From Geodermatophilus sp. TF02-6 (GTDB lineage Bacteria > Actinomycetota > Actinomycetes > Mycobacteriales > Geodermatophilaceae): a DNA stretch of 64,000 nucleotides. Made by a program: the position numbers and the translations under genes. The notes beneath the pieces are model-generated. The model made no database searches, had not been told where the DNA came from, and was given only the letters and a program-made list of their open reading frames with translations. Location: assembly GCF_003319115.1 (NCBI RefSeq), contig NZ_QOHF01000008.1:1-64000 (forward strand). Reading direction: 5' to 3'. This document shows, piece after piece, positions 15,231 to 23,631 of the stretch (its first letter is position 1; every line of letters begins with the position of its first letter).

Positions 15231-17900
15231 CTACTCCGGCCCGAGCACCGTCAGGGCGGCGGGCCCGCTGCCGAAGACCACCCGGGCCCCGGGTCCCGGC
15301 GCCGGGACGCCGGCGGTGACCGTCCATCCCCTCCCGACCGGTTGCGCCTCCCCCTCGCCGAGGCGCAACCGGTCGGTGGGAACGCCGTCGCGGACCAGGT
15401 CGGCCCACACGGTCACCGGAACGGTCAGGGTCCGGGCCGGCGAGGCCGGGTCGGTGACCCAGGCCGCCAGCTCCCGGTGGGCGGGGTCGGGTGCCCGGGC
15501 CGGCAGGAACAGCGCCCCGACGACCACGAGGACGAGCACCGGCACCGCGAGGGCGGCCCGCACCAGCGGGTGTGGCCGGGAGCCCACCGGCTCCCTCGTG
15601 ACCGCGTGGGTCACCAGCGCACCGAGGACGACCGCCGTGACCACCACCAACGGGAGGACGGAGTCGGCCCCCGGGGTGGGCAGCACGGTGAGGGCCACGA
15701 GCGAGCTCCCGGCGGCGGCCGCCTCCGTCAGCCCCCGTACGGCCAGGGCGCCGACGACGAGCAGGCCGGCGACCAGCGCGACCACCTCCCGCTCGGGACC
15801 GGAGAGCGCCCGGGTGGGGACGTCGAGCAGGGCGGGAGCGGTGAGCGCGGCCAGCTGGGTGGCGCCGAACGCGGCCACGACCAGAGCCGTCCACAGCAGG
15901 AAGGGGTGCGGACGCCGTCCCTCGACCGCCACGACGAGCACGGTCCCGAGCGCCAGCGGGACCGCCGCCAGCGGAGCCGTCCACACCCCGACGAGCAGCG
16001 CGCCCACCCCCGCTCCGACCAGGCAGCAGCGCCGCGCGCGCGACGGCCCTCGTCGATGGCGGCCACGGGAGGTGCCCCCGGCCAGCACGAGGAGGGTGGC
16101 GCCTCCCGCCGCCCAGGCCGCTGCGACTCCGGCCGGGCTCGTCCGCGCCAGCGCGAGCACCGCAGGACCCATCGCGGTCGCCGCCGCGAGCGGCAGGGCC
16201 ACCGCGGACAGCCGCCAGCGGACGACGCGCGCGACCAGCAGGAAGCAGGCCACCAGCACGACGCACGACACCACGGCCAGCTCCCGGCCGCCGAGCAGCA
16301 CGCTCTCGTGCCGGTCGAACGCCCCGGTCGCGCGCGCGTAGCCGACCAACTGGTCCCGCACGGCGCGCTCCCCGGGGGCCACGGGCGGTGCGGCGTCCCG
16401 CCCTCCGTGCAGCACCGCGAAGGCGCTGGCGGTGATCCGGGCCTCGGCGGTCGAGGGCGGCGCCGACGCCGCCACCGCCCCGACCCGCCACACCAGCGCG
16501 CCGGCGAGCCCGCCGACGATCCCCAGGGCCGCGACCCGGCGGACGGTCGTCCACGCGGCCGGGGCGGCCCACTGCCAACCCCAGCGGACTGCCGCCAGCT
16601 GCCGCAGCTGCCCACCGATCAGGCCGGCCATGAGGACGGCGCCCACCCAGGGCAGCACGAGCAGGAAGAGCTGGAACACACCGACCGCACTCGTCACCAC
16701 GTCGCCGGTGCGCAGCGCGGTGTCGAGCGTGCCCAGGTAGCCGAGGAAGGCCCGCCACACCACCGGGAGGACGTGCGGCAGGAGGACGAGGAAGGCGATG
16801 AAGTAGACCAGCAGCGTCGGGACGACCAACGCCACCCAGCCGACGATCACCCGGCGTGCCCAGGGCCGCAGCTCGCGCACCTTCGGGTGGGTCGGGCGCC
16901 CGGGCAGCACGGTGCTCAACGCCGGCCAGACGTAGCCGAACAGTTCTGGCACGCCCACCAGGTCGGCGAGGATGTAGTAGCCGTCCAACCGGATGGCGGG
17001 GATGAACTGCCGCAGGGTCTCACCGAGCATGCCGAACAGCGCGATCAGCAGCCACGGTTGACCCGTGTACAAGTACAGCAGCCCGAGCCCGATCATGAAG
17101 ACGGCGTTGAAGTACACGCCCCCCAGGTCGGTGCGCAGCCGCCCGATCCGGCTCAGCCGGTAGGAGTCGGTGACCGTGCTGTAGAAGGCCGGCCAGACGA
17201 TGTACAGGCCGACGCCCATGTCGCCTGGGCGGGCGCCACCGTAGCGGCAGGCGGTGACGTGCCCGCACTCGTGGAAGGTCCCCGCGGCGATCGTGAGGAC
17301 GTAGATGAGCAGCAGCAGCTCGGGGGCGTGCACGAGCTGCTCCACGCCGGCCAGGGCCTGGCCCAACAGGTCGCCTCGAGCCGCGATCGCGACGAGAACG
17401 GCCACGAAGCCGGCCAGTGCCGTGACCCACACCGGCCGGAGGAAGAACGGACGGAAGACGCCGGCGACGCGCCAGGAGACCACGGCCGGTAGGACGCCGA
17501 CCCGGTAGCGCAGCGCCAGCAACGGGTCGGACCGGACCGAGGGTTCGGCTTCCTCGGGGTCGTCGGCGTCCGCGTCGCCGGCCGCGATGATCCCGACCGG
17601 GCGGAGCCGCTCCTCGACGAGGAAGGACACGTCATCGCCGGTCAGCTCTCGGCCCAGCTCAGCACTCAGGTCAGCGGCGATCTGGCCGGTAGCACGACCG
17701 TCCAGGGAGCCAGCCACCCGGTACAGCAGGCGGGAGAGCTGCATGACCTGGTCGTCGGCGCGGCGGACGAGGTACTTGGGCTCGTGGAGCCCGGAGTCCT
17801 GGTACTCACCGATCAGCTCGGTTCCCGCGGCCAGCAGGTATCTGCGGTGGTCATCCCCGAGCGAGGGCGCCAGGACGTCGCCGTCGACCGCGGTGACCAT
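15231..17900 (-). CDS. PqqD-like domain fused to M50-type intramembrane zinc metalloprotease
   Basis: 889 residues from ATG 17900 with GAGGAGG upstream. Residues about 20-105 look like a PqqD/RiPP-recognition winged helix (YLVRRADDQVMQLSRLLYRV, then ELTGDDVSFLVEERLRPVG). A membrane protease core follows: HECGH at 210-214 supplies the two zinc histidines and the glutamate, and Asp306 in RLDGYYILADL is the likely third ligand. Some six more membrane segments come after, then a long hydrophobic region (540-780) and an extracytoplasmic tail with LAAWVTDPASPARTLTVPV. The family is the putative peptide zinc metalloprotease/YydH-like group, often next to secreted peptides. Upstream on the same strand lies a 71-aa peptide gene, its probable substrate (inference). 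Confidence 0.85.
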   Translation of the reverse strand: MVTAVDGDVLAPSLGDDHRRYLLAAGTELIGEYQDSGLHEPKYLVRRADDQVMQLSRLLYRVAGSLDGRATGQIAADLSAELGRELTGDDVSFLVEERLRPVGIIAAGDADADDPEEAEPSVRSDPLLALRYRVGVLPAVVSWRVAGVFRPFFLRPVWVTALAGFVAVLVAIAARGDLLGQALAGVEQLVHAPELLLLIYVLTIAAGTFHECGHVTACRYGGARPGDMGVGLYIVWPAFYSTVTDSYRLSRIGRLRTDLGGVYFNAVFMIGLGLLYLYTGQPWLLIALFGMLGETLRQFIPAIRLDGYYILADLVGVPELFGYVWPALSTVLPGRPTHPKVRELRPWARRVIVGWVALVVPTLLVYFIAFLVLLPHVLPVVWRAFLGYLGTLDTALRTGDVVTSAVGVFQLFLLVLPWVGAVLMAGLIGGQLRQLAAVRWGWQWAAPAAWTTVRRVAALGIVGGLAGALVWRVGAVAASAPPSTAEARITASAFAVLHGGRDAAPPVAPGERAVRDQLVGYARATGAFDRHESVLLGGRELAVVSCVVLVACFLLVARVVRWRLSAVALPLAAATAMGPAVLALARTSPAGVAAAWAAGGATLLVLAGGTSRGRHRRGPSRARRCCLVGAGVGALLVGVWTAPLAAVPLALGTVLVVAVEGRRPHPFLLWTALVVAAFGATQLAALTAPALLDVPTRALSGPEREVVALVAGLLVVGALAVRGLTEAAAAGSSLVALTVLPTPGADSVLPLVVVTAVVLGALVTHAVTREPVGSRPHPLVRAALAVPVLVLVVVGALFLPARAPDPAHRELAAWVTDPASPARTLTVPVTVWADLVRDGVPTDRLRLGEGEAQPVGRGWTVTAGVPAPGPGARVVFGSGPAALTVLGPE

Positions 17901-17943
17901 CGGGGGAGATCCTCCTCGTGCGCTCGACGGCCTGGCGACGTGC

Positions 17944-17975
17944 GGGAGGGGCGGCCGGACCCGGCCGCCCCTCCC
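17944..17975 (-). terminator. 15-bp perfect GC hairpin between peptide gene and protease gene
   Basis: GGGAGGGGCGGCCGG (17944-17958) pairs perfectly with 17961-17975 across a minimal loop. It lies in the 126-nt gap after the peptide stop and before the protease ribosome site, so it is well placed as a partial terminator or mRNA stabiliser, giving more peptide than protease. Confidence 0.65.
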
Positions 17976-18026
17976 CGGACATCACGGCTGCTGAGGGGTC
18001 AGGTCAGCAACCCATCAACCCGTCGG

Positions 18027-18242
18027 TCAGGAGCCGGCAACGGCAACGGCGGTGGCGTCACCGGTGTTCACCTGGGTGACGTCGCTGTTGTTCCCGGTGT
18101 TGGCGAACTGGACGATGGCGGCGATCGCGGTGGCCGTGTTCCGCCGCCGGCCACCACCACCGCCGCCGTTACCGCCGCCGCCATTCATCGTCGTCATGGT
18201 GGTCCGAGCCGGCAGCAGCTCGACCGTCTCGTTCTCGAACAT
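18027..18242 (-). CDS. 71-aa precursor-like peptide with Gly hinge and NTGD tail
   Basis: ATG 18242 is preceded by AGGAGG at 4 nt spacing, one of the best ribosome sites in the window. The N-terminus MFENETVELLPARTTM looks like a recognition leader (acidic, then LPxR). Residues 20-34 form a flexible hinge: a run of Gly, one Asn, six Gly, three Arg. The tail (about 36-71) is small-residue rich with AIVQFANTGNNSDVTQVNTG and DATAVAVAGS, alternating hydrophobic and Asn/Thr/Asp residues as in beta-solenoid or amyloid-like repeats. There is no classical signal peptide and no Cys. It is followed by the PqqD-like/M50 protease and faces a LAL regulator. A secreted or processed peptide is my inference; I cannot name a family. 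Confidence 0.75.
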   Translation of the reverse strand: MFENETVELLPARTTMTTMNGGGGNGGGGGGRRRNTATAIAAIVQFANTGNNSDVTQVNTGDATAVAVAGS

Positions 18243-18375
18243 GTTTCCTCCTGTAGACACTCGGGGACGCGCGAGGAAATCCAGGGAGACGCCCGAAAAG
18301 CGGCACGGTGCATTTCCGTGTCCCATTTCTCGAATGCCGGCTCCCCGCCGATCACATGTCGATGTCGGCCATCTC

Positions 18376-18404
18376 ATCCTGAACGTGGCGCCGATCACTG
18401 ACAA
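18376..18404 (-). promoter_or_regulatory. candidate promoter of the peptide gene
   Basis: On the minus strand TTGTCA (18404-18399), a 17-nt spacer and CAGGAT (18381-18376) resemble a housekeeping promoter, leaving a leader of roughly 125 nt. Further upstream (18405-18597) lie TTAACCC twice, ACCACGTA twice, and AACGAGTTCGT, a near palindrome; these are candidate sites for the divergent regulator. No gene is seen in 18405-18597. Confidence 0.35.
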
Positions 18405-18597
18405 TGCCGAATCCCACGTAGCGCCAATTGCACGACACGTCAGTTAACCCGCGCTTAACCCGGACGGGGAGGGTCGGACCACGTAGCTGCGGCGCCGCAC
18501 CACGTACCACGCACGGTGAAGTAACGAGTTCGTCACGTGATAACCGGTCGTACCCGTTGGACTTGTCCCGACCCCGTGGGGGCTCGATGCTGTCGGT

Positions 18598-21321
18598 GTG
18601 CACGGCGCATCCGCGGCAGGGCCGCCGCAGGAGTCCGGGCGTCCTCCGAGGCGAGGACCGCGGACCCCGGGCCCCACTCCCCCGACAGACGAGCCGGCCG
18701 CGCGAGGCACCGTCCCGGGCTGCGGCGCCTGGCCGTTCATCGACCGCGAAGGTGAGCTCGAGGCGGTGCTGGCGACCGTCGGGGGCACGGAGGCCGCGTC
18801 GGTGGTCGTGTCGGGTCAGCCCGGAGCCGGCAGGACCCGACTGGCCCAGGAGGTGAAGCGCGAGCTGACCGCCCGGGGCCGGCGCGTGGAGTGGATCACC
18901 TGCACCCGCGCGATCTCCGCGATCCCGCTCGGCACCTTCGCCCACCTCGTACCGACCGTCGGTGCCGGCGCGGACCTCGCCGCCGCCTGGCAGGCCCTGG
19001 TGTCGACCCTGGGCGCCGACCGGGAGGACGGCCCCGCGGTCGTGGTCGTCGACGACGCCCACCTGCTCAACGACCTGTGCGCCGCGCTCGCGCACAAGCT
19101 CGTCTCCACCCGGACGGCCGGCGTCGTGCTGACCGTGTCCGACGCCGTCCCCGCGCCGGATCCGGTCGACGCGCTGTGGAAGGACGGCCTCGCCGCCCGG
19201 ATCGACCTGGCCGCGCTGACCCGCCAGCACGTCGAGCGGATGCTCGAGGCGGCGCTCGGTGACCTGGTGGACAGCCGGACCTGCGAGAGCCTGTGGCGCA
19301 CCAGCCGGGGCAGCGCCGTCCTGCTGCGTGAGCTCGTGGCCGACGCCCGCACGACCGGCCACCTCGACCAGGCCGGCGGGCTCTGGCGCTGGGACGGCGT
19401 GGTGGCCCTGACGCAGCGGTTGCGGTCGGTGGTGCGGGCGCAGCTGGGCGGGCTCTCCCCGGCCGAGCGGGAGGCGATGGAACTGCTGGCCGTCGGCGTG
19501 CCGCTCGAGCTCGCCGACCTCGTCACGCTCACCTCGGCGGAGGTCGTCGCGTCCCTCGAGCGACGCGGGCTGGTCCTCGTGGAGCAGGTGTCCCCGCGTC
19601 CCGTCGCGATCGTGGCCCACCCGCTGCACGCGCAGGTGCTGCGAGCCGAGCTGCCCCGGGCCGCGGCCGACGCGTTCCGCCGCCGGCTGGCGAGCGCCTC
19701 CTCGGTGCAGCGGTGGCTGCGCGAGGACCCGGTGCGGGTGAGCGCCCTGCTGCTCGACGCCGACGGTCCTCGGCCAGGGCACGGCGTGTTGACCCGTGCC
19801 GCGGCGCAGGCCAACGGGCGCTTCGACCACGACCTGGCCGAACGGCTGGCCCGCTCGGCGCTGGCACGTGGGCCGGACGTCGCCGCGTGCACCGCCCTGG
19901 CCGAGTCGCTGCGCTGGCAGGGACGGCATCCCGAGGCCGAGCAGGTGGCCGGGCAGGCCGCGGCGCTGCCCGTCCCCGGTCCGGCGCGGGAGGCCCTGGC
20001 GGTCACCCGGGTGCTCAACCTCTGCTACGGCCTGGGCCGGGTGGACGACGCCCTGGCGCTGACCGCGGAGGACCCCGGCGACGTCGTCCGGGCGGTGGGG
20101 GTCGTGCTGGGCCTGTCGGCCGGTGCCCCCCTGCGCTCCGCAGACCTGGAGCTGGAGCGGCTCGCCGGGGGCTCCGACGACCCGCGGGTCCTCGTGTGGG
20201 CCGGCGTCGCCCGCACCACCGGGCTCGCCCTGCTCGGCTCCGTCCCCGAGGCCCTGGTCAGTGCCACCGCGGGGTGGACGGCGCTGGCCGCGAGCGACAC
20301 CGCGACCGAGTCCTCCGCCGCGTGCGCCGCGCTGGCCTTCGGCGAGCTCATGGCGCTCGAGCTCTCCGGTCGGCTCAAGCAGCACGAAGCCAAGATGGAC
20401 GAGTTGCACGAGCTGGCGATGGCCCGGGCCCCGTCGGCGCTGGACGGGGTCGCCGCGCTCGGCCTCGGCTGCGGACTGCTGGCGGCCGGTCGGCCGGTGG
20501 AGGCCGTCGGCTGGCTGACCGAGGCGGCGGCCACGCTCGTGCACAGCGACCCGGTCGGATTGCTGCGGCTGTGCCGGGCGCGGCAGGCACAGGCACACGC
20601 CCTGCTCGGCGACCCGACCCGGGCCCAGTCGGCGCTGACAGCTGCCCGCGCGCCCTCCCCGGTGCGGGTCTTCGACCCCGAGGTCCTGCTCGCCGCGTCC
20701 TGGCTGGCCGCCGCCGAACACCGCGCGGACGACGCCGGCAACAAGGCCGTCGCCGCGGCCTCCCTCGCCGCCCGACTCGGGCAGCGACCGGTGGAGGCCA
20801 GGGCCCTGCACACGGCCGCCCGCCTCGGCCGGACGGGGAAGATCATCGACCGGCTGCACGAGCTCAGCGACGAGCTGGGCGACCGGCTGCTGCGCGCCTT
20901 CGCCGCCCAGGCCGAAGCGGCCGCCTCCGGCTCCGGGGAGGGGCTCGACGAGGTGGCCAGCGAGTTCGCCGAGCTGGGCGCGCAGGGTCTGGCCGCCGAC
21001 GCCTCCGCCCAGGCCGCCGAGGCCCACCGGGACGCCGGCCACCGCCGGCAGGCCTCGGCCTCGGCGGCGTGCGCGAACTCGCTCGCCCGCTCCGGCGGCG
21101 GGATCCGCACCCCCGCGCTGGACGGGATCGTGTCCTACGAGCTCACCGAGCGCGAACGCGAGGTCGCCACGCTGGCCGCCCAGGGAGTGAAGAACCAGGA
21201 GATCGCCCGGCGGCTGGTCCTGTCGGTGCGCACGGTCGAGACCCACCTCGGGCGGGTCTACGACAAGCTCGGCATCTCCGGCCGCGGCGCGCTGCGGGAC
21301 GCGCTGATCACCCAGCAGTAG
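18598..21321 (+). CDS. LAL-type LuxR family ATP-binding transcriptional regulator
   Basis: 907 residues from GTG 18598 (start uncertain; the first 45 residues are low-complexity). A STAND/AAA ATPase module begins with [14 protein letters not shown], then a Walker A GQPGAGRT in which the usual Lys is Arg, and Walker [13 protein letters not shown] long helical TPR-like middle (about 330-830) follows. The C-terminal HTH reads [20 protein letters not shown], then [20 protein letters not shown] proteins activate gene clusters after binding an inducer; this one is divergent from the peptide/M50 genes, so it is the obvious candidate to control them. The Walker Arg may weaken ATP hydrolysis. Confidence 0.88.
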   Translation: MHGASAAGPPQESGRPPRRGPRTPGPTPPTDEPAARGTVPGCGAWPFIDREGELEAVLATVGGTEAASVVVSGQPGAGRTRLAQEVKRELTARGRRVEWITCTRAISAIPLGTFAHLVPTVGAGADLAAAWQALVSTLGADREDGPAVVVVDDAHLLNDLCAALAHKLVSTRTAGVVLTVSDAVPAPDPVDALWKDGLAARIDLAALTRQHVERMLEAALGDLVDSRTCESLWRTSRGSAVLLRELVADARTTGHLDQAGGLWRWDGVVALTQRLRSVVRAQLGGLSPAEREAMELLAVGVPLELADLVTLTSAEVVASLERRGLVLVEQVSPRPVAIVAHPLHAQVLRAELPRAAADAFRRRLASASSVQRWLREDPVRVSALLLDADGPRPGHGVLTRAAAQANGRFDHDLAERLARSALARGPDVAACTALAESLRWQGRHPEAEQVAGQAAALPVPGPAREALAVTRVLNLCYGLGRVDDALALTAEDPGDVVRAVGVVLGLSAGAPLRSADLELERLAGGSDDPRVLVWAGVARTTGLALLGSVPEALVSATAGWTALAASDTATESSAACAALAFGELMALELSGRLKQHEAKMDELHELAMARAPSALDGVAALGLGCGLLAAGRPVEAVGWLTEAAATLVHSDPVGLLRLCRARQAQAHALLGDPTRAQSALTAARAPSPVRVFDPEVLLAASWLAAAEHRADDAGNKAVAAASLAARLGQRPVEARALHTAARLGRTGKIIDRLHELSDELGDRLLRAFAAQAEAAASGSGEGLDEVASEFAELGAQGLAADASAQAAEAHRDAGHRRQASASAACANSLARSGGGIRTPALDGIVSYELTEREREVATLAAQGVKNQEIARRLVLSVRTVETHLGRVYDKLGISGRGALRDALITQQ

Positions 21322-21351
21322 CCGGACGTCCCGCAGGCGGGGCGAGCAGGC

Positions 21352-21888
21352 GTGGCGCTGCTCACCGTCGGCCACGGGGCGGACGACCGCACCCGCCTCG
21401 GCGCCCGGCTGACCGCGGCCGGGGTGGGCCTCGTCGTCGACGTCCGCCGCTTCCCGGGCAGCCGCGCCAACCCCGACGTCCGGCGGGAGGCGCTCGAGGC
21501 GTGGCTGCCCGCCGCCGGGATCGGCTACCGGTGGGACGCCCGCCTCGGCGGTCGCCGCCGGCTGCCCGCCGGCGAGCCGGTGGCCGACAGCTGGTGGACC
21601 GTCGCCCAGTTCGCCGCCTATGCCGCCCACACCCGGACGCCGGAGTTCGCGGCGGCCCTCGACGAGCTGCTGGCCGAGACGGCGACGGCGACCGTGGCGG
21701 TGATGTGCAGCGAGTACGTGTGGTGGCGCTGTCACCGGCGGCTGGTCGCCGACGTCGCCGTCCTCGGCCGGGGCGTGCCGGTGACCCACCTGATGCCCGA
21801 CGGCCGGCTCACCCCGCACACCCCCTCGCCCGGCGCCGTGCTCGGCGACGACGGCCTCGTCCACTGGCCGGCCCAGCAGCAGCCGTGA
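21352..21888 (+). CDS. DUF488 family protein
   Basis: 178 residues from GTG 21352. DUF488 features are clear: LLTVGHGADD at the start, VVDVRRFPGSRANPDV, the YRWDARLGGRRR block, and near the end CSEYVWWRCHRRLVADV, which carries the conserved Cys and CHR motif. The domain's function is not established; it is a small cytoplasmic protein. It begins 30 nt after the LAL regulator stop, so it may be read through from it, and it ends inside a long inverted repeat facing pruA. Confidence 0.85.
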   Translation: MALLTVGHGADDRTRLGARLTAAGVGLVVDVRRFPGSRANPDVRREALEAWLPAAGIGYRWDARLGGRRRLPAGEPVADSWWTVAQFAAYAAHTRTPEFAAALDELLAETATATVAVMCSEYVWWRCHRRLVADVAVLGRGVPVTHLMPDGRLTPHTPSPGAVLGDDGLVHWPAQQQP

Positions 21889-21951
21889 TCATCGCCACCT
21901 GGCGGGTCGACGCGCCGCACCGGGCAGCCGGACGCCGATGATCACGGCTGC
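21879..21951. terminator. 16-bp perfect inverted repeat between DUF488 and pruA (bidirectional terminator)
   Basis: GCAGCCGTGATCATCG (21879-21894) pairs perfectly with 21936-21951 across 41 nt. The left arm includes the DUF488 stop codon. The genes on either side converge, so the hairpin can end both transcripts. Confidence 0.7.
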
Positions 21952-21962
21952 GGGAGGACGGC

Positions 21963-21988
21963 GGGGGCAGGGGGCAGGGGGCAGGGGG
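21963..21988 (+). repeat. four G5 runs, potential G-quadruplex
   Basis: Four runs of exactly five G separated by CA lie just beyond the pruA stop codon. On the pruA transcript this reads as C-runs; the G-rich strand is the opposite one. It could fold as a quadruplex in DNA, or simply be a slippage-prone tandem GGGGGCA. Confidence 0.6.
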
Positions 21989-21992
21989 TCCT

Positions 21993-23618
21993 CTACCCCA
22001 TGTGCGGGTAGGGGGGGTCGGTGGGCGGCACGAACGTCTCCTTGATCGCGCGGGTCGACGTCCAGCGCAGCAGGTTCTGCGCCGCGCCGGCCTTGTCGTT
22101 GGTGCCCGAGGCCCGCCCGCCACCGAAGGGCTGCTGGCCGACGACGGCGCCGGTCGGCTTGTCGTTGACGTAGAAGTTGCCCGCAGCGAAGCGCAGGAAG
22201 CGCTCGGCGTGCGCGATGGCCGCCCGGTCCTGGGCGATCACCGAGCCGGTCAGCGCGTAGGACGCCGCCGACTCCATCTGGGTGAGCACCGCGTCGTAGT
22301 CGGCGTCGTCGTACACGTGCACCGCCAGCACCGGCCCGAAGTACTCGGTGGTGAAGACCTCGTGCCCGGGGTCGGTGCCCTCGATGACCGTCGGGCGCAC
22401 GAAGAACCCCTCCGAGTCGTCGGCCTGCCCCCCGGCGACGATGGACAGGGCGGGGTCGTCGTCCACCCGGTCCAGCACGCCGGTCAGCTTGGCGAAGGCG
22501 CGCCGGTCGATCACCGCGCCCATGAAGTTCGAGAAGTCGGTGACGTCGCCCATCGGCAGGGCCTCGGTCTGGTCGACCAGGTCGTCGCGCAGCCGGGTCC
22601 AGACCGACCGCGGCACGTAGGCGCGTGAGGCCGCCGAGCACTTCTGGCCCTGGTACTCGAAGGCGCCGCGGATCAGCGCGGTGCGCAGCACGTCGACGTC
22701 GGCCGAGAGGTGGGCGACGACGAAGTCCTTGCCGCCGGTCTCCCCGACGATGCGCGGGTAGCCGGCGTAGGAGGCGATGTTCTCCCCCACCCGCCGCCAC
22801 AGCTGCTGGAAGACCGCCGTCGACCCGGTGAAGTGGATGCCGGCGAGGTCGCGGTCGGCCAGCACGACGTCGGAGACCGCGACGCCGTCCCCGGTCACCA
22901 TGGTGATCACCCCGGGCGGCAGGCCGGCCGCCTCGAGCAGCCGCATGAGGAAGTGCGCGGCGAACTGCTGGGTGGGTGCGGGCTTCCACACGACGGTGTT
23001 GCCCAGGAGCGCCGGCGCGGTGGGCAGGTTGCCGGCGATCGCGGTGAAGTTGAACGGGGTGACCGCGTAGACGAACCCCTCGAGCGGGCGGTGGTCGACC
23101 CGGTTCCACACCCCCGGCGAGGAGACCGGCTGCTCGGCCAGGATCTCGCGGGCGAAGTGCACGTTGTACCGCCAGAAGTCGACCAGCTCGCAGGCGGCGT
23201 CGATCTCGGCCTGGTAGGAGGTCTTGCTCTGGCCGAGCATGGTCGCGGCGTTGAGCGTCTGCCGCTGCGGCCCGGCCAACAGCTCGGCGGCCTTGAGGAA
23301 CACCGCGGCCCGGTCGTCGAAGGACAGCTCCCGCCAGGCCGGCGCGGCCTCCTTCGCGCAGGCCACCGCCTCCTCGGCGTCGGCGTGCGTGGCGTGCGCG
23401 GCGGTGCCCAGGACGGCGGCGTGCCGGTGCGGCTGGACGACGTCGAAGCGCTCGCCGGCGCCCATCCGCTGTTCGTCGCCGAGGGTCATCGTCAGCTCGA
23501 GCGGCTCGGCGGCCAGCTCGGCCAGCCGCTGCTGCAGGGCCGCCCGCTCCGGGGAGCCGGGGGCGTAGGTGAGCACCGGCTCGTTGAGCGGGGGCGGGAC
23601 ACGGGTGATGCCGTCCAT
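21993..23618 (-). CDS. pruA: 1-pyrroline-5-carboxylate dehydrogenase
   Basis: 541 residues, the length of a stand-alone actinobacterial P5C dehydrogenase. The aldehyde dehydrogenase fold shows the catalytic Cys in YQGQKCSAASRAYVP, the active-site Glu in VGETGGKDFVVAH, and the family signature QQPFGGGRASGTNDKAG near the end. It oxidises glutamate semialdehyde (from P5C) to glutamate with NAD+, the second step of proline breakdown. The gene begins 13 nt after the proline dehydrogenase stop on the same strand, so the pair is one operon. Confidence 0.96.
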   Translation of the reverse strand: MDGITRVPPPLNEPVLTYAPGSPERAALQQRLAELAAEPLELTMTLGDEQRMGAGERFDVVQPHRHAAVLGTAAHATHADAEEAVACAKEAAPAWRELSFDDRAAVFLKAAELLAGPQRQTLNAATMLGQSKTSYQAEIDAACELVDFWRYNVHFAREILAEQPVSSPGVWNRVDHRPLEGFVYAVTPFNFTAIAGNLPTAPALLGNTVVWKPAPTQQFAAHFLMRLLEAAGLPPGVITMVTGDGVAVSDVVLADRDLAGIHFTGSTAVFQQLWRRVGENIASYAGYPRIVGETGGKDFVVAHLSADVDVLRTALIRGAFEYQGQKCSAASRAYVPRSVWTRLRDDLVDQTEALPMGDVTDFSNFMGAVIDRRAFAKLTGVLDRVDDDPALSIVAGGQADDSEGFFVRPTVIEGTDPGHEVFTTEYFGPVLAVHVYDDADYDAVLTQMESAASYALTGSVIAQDRAAIAHAERFLRFAAGNFYVNDKPTGAVVGQQPFGGGRASGTNDKAGAAQNLLRWTSTRAIKETFVPPTDPPYPHMG

Positions 23619-23631
23619 CGGGGGCTCCGGT

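Noticed and set aside
18352-21864. Very long minus-strand open frame across the LAL regulator
   Set aside because: Its composition is that of a reverse-complement shadow; the plus strand has a complete ATPase-TPR-HTH protein.
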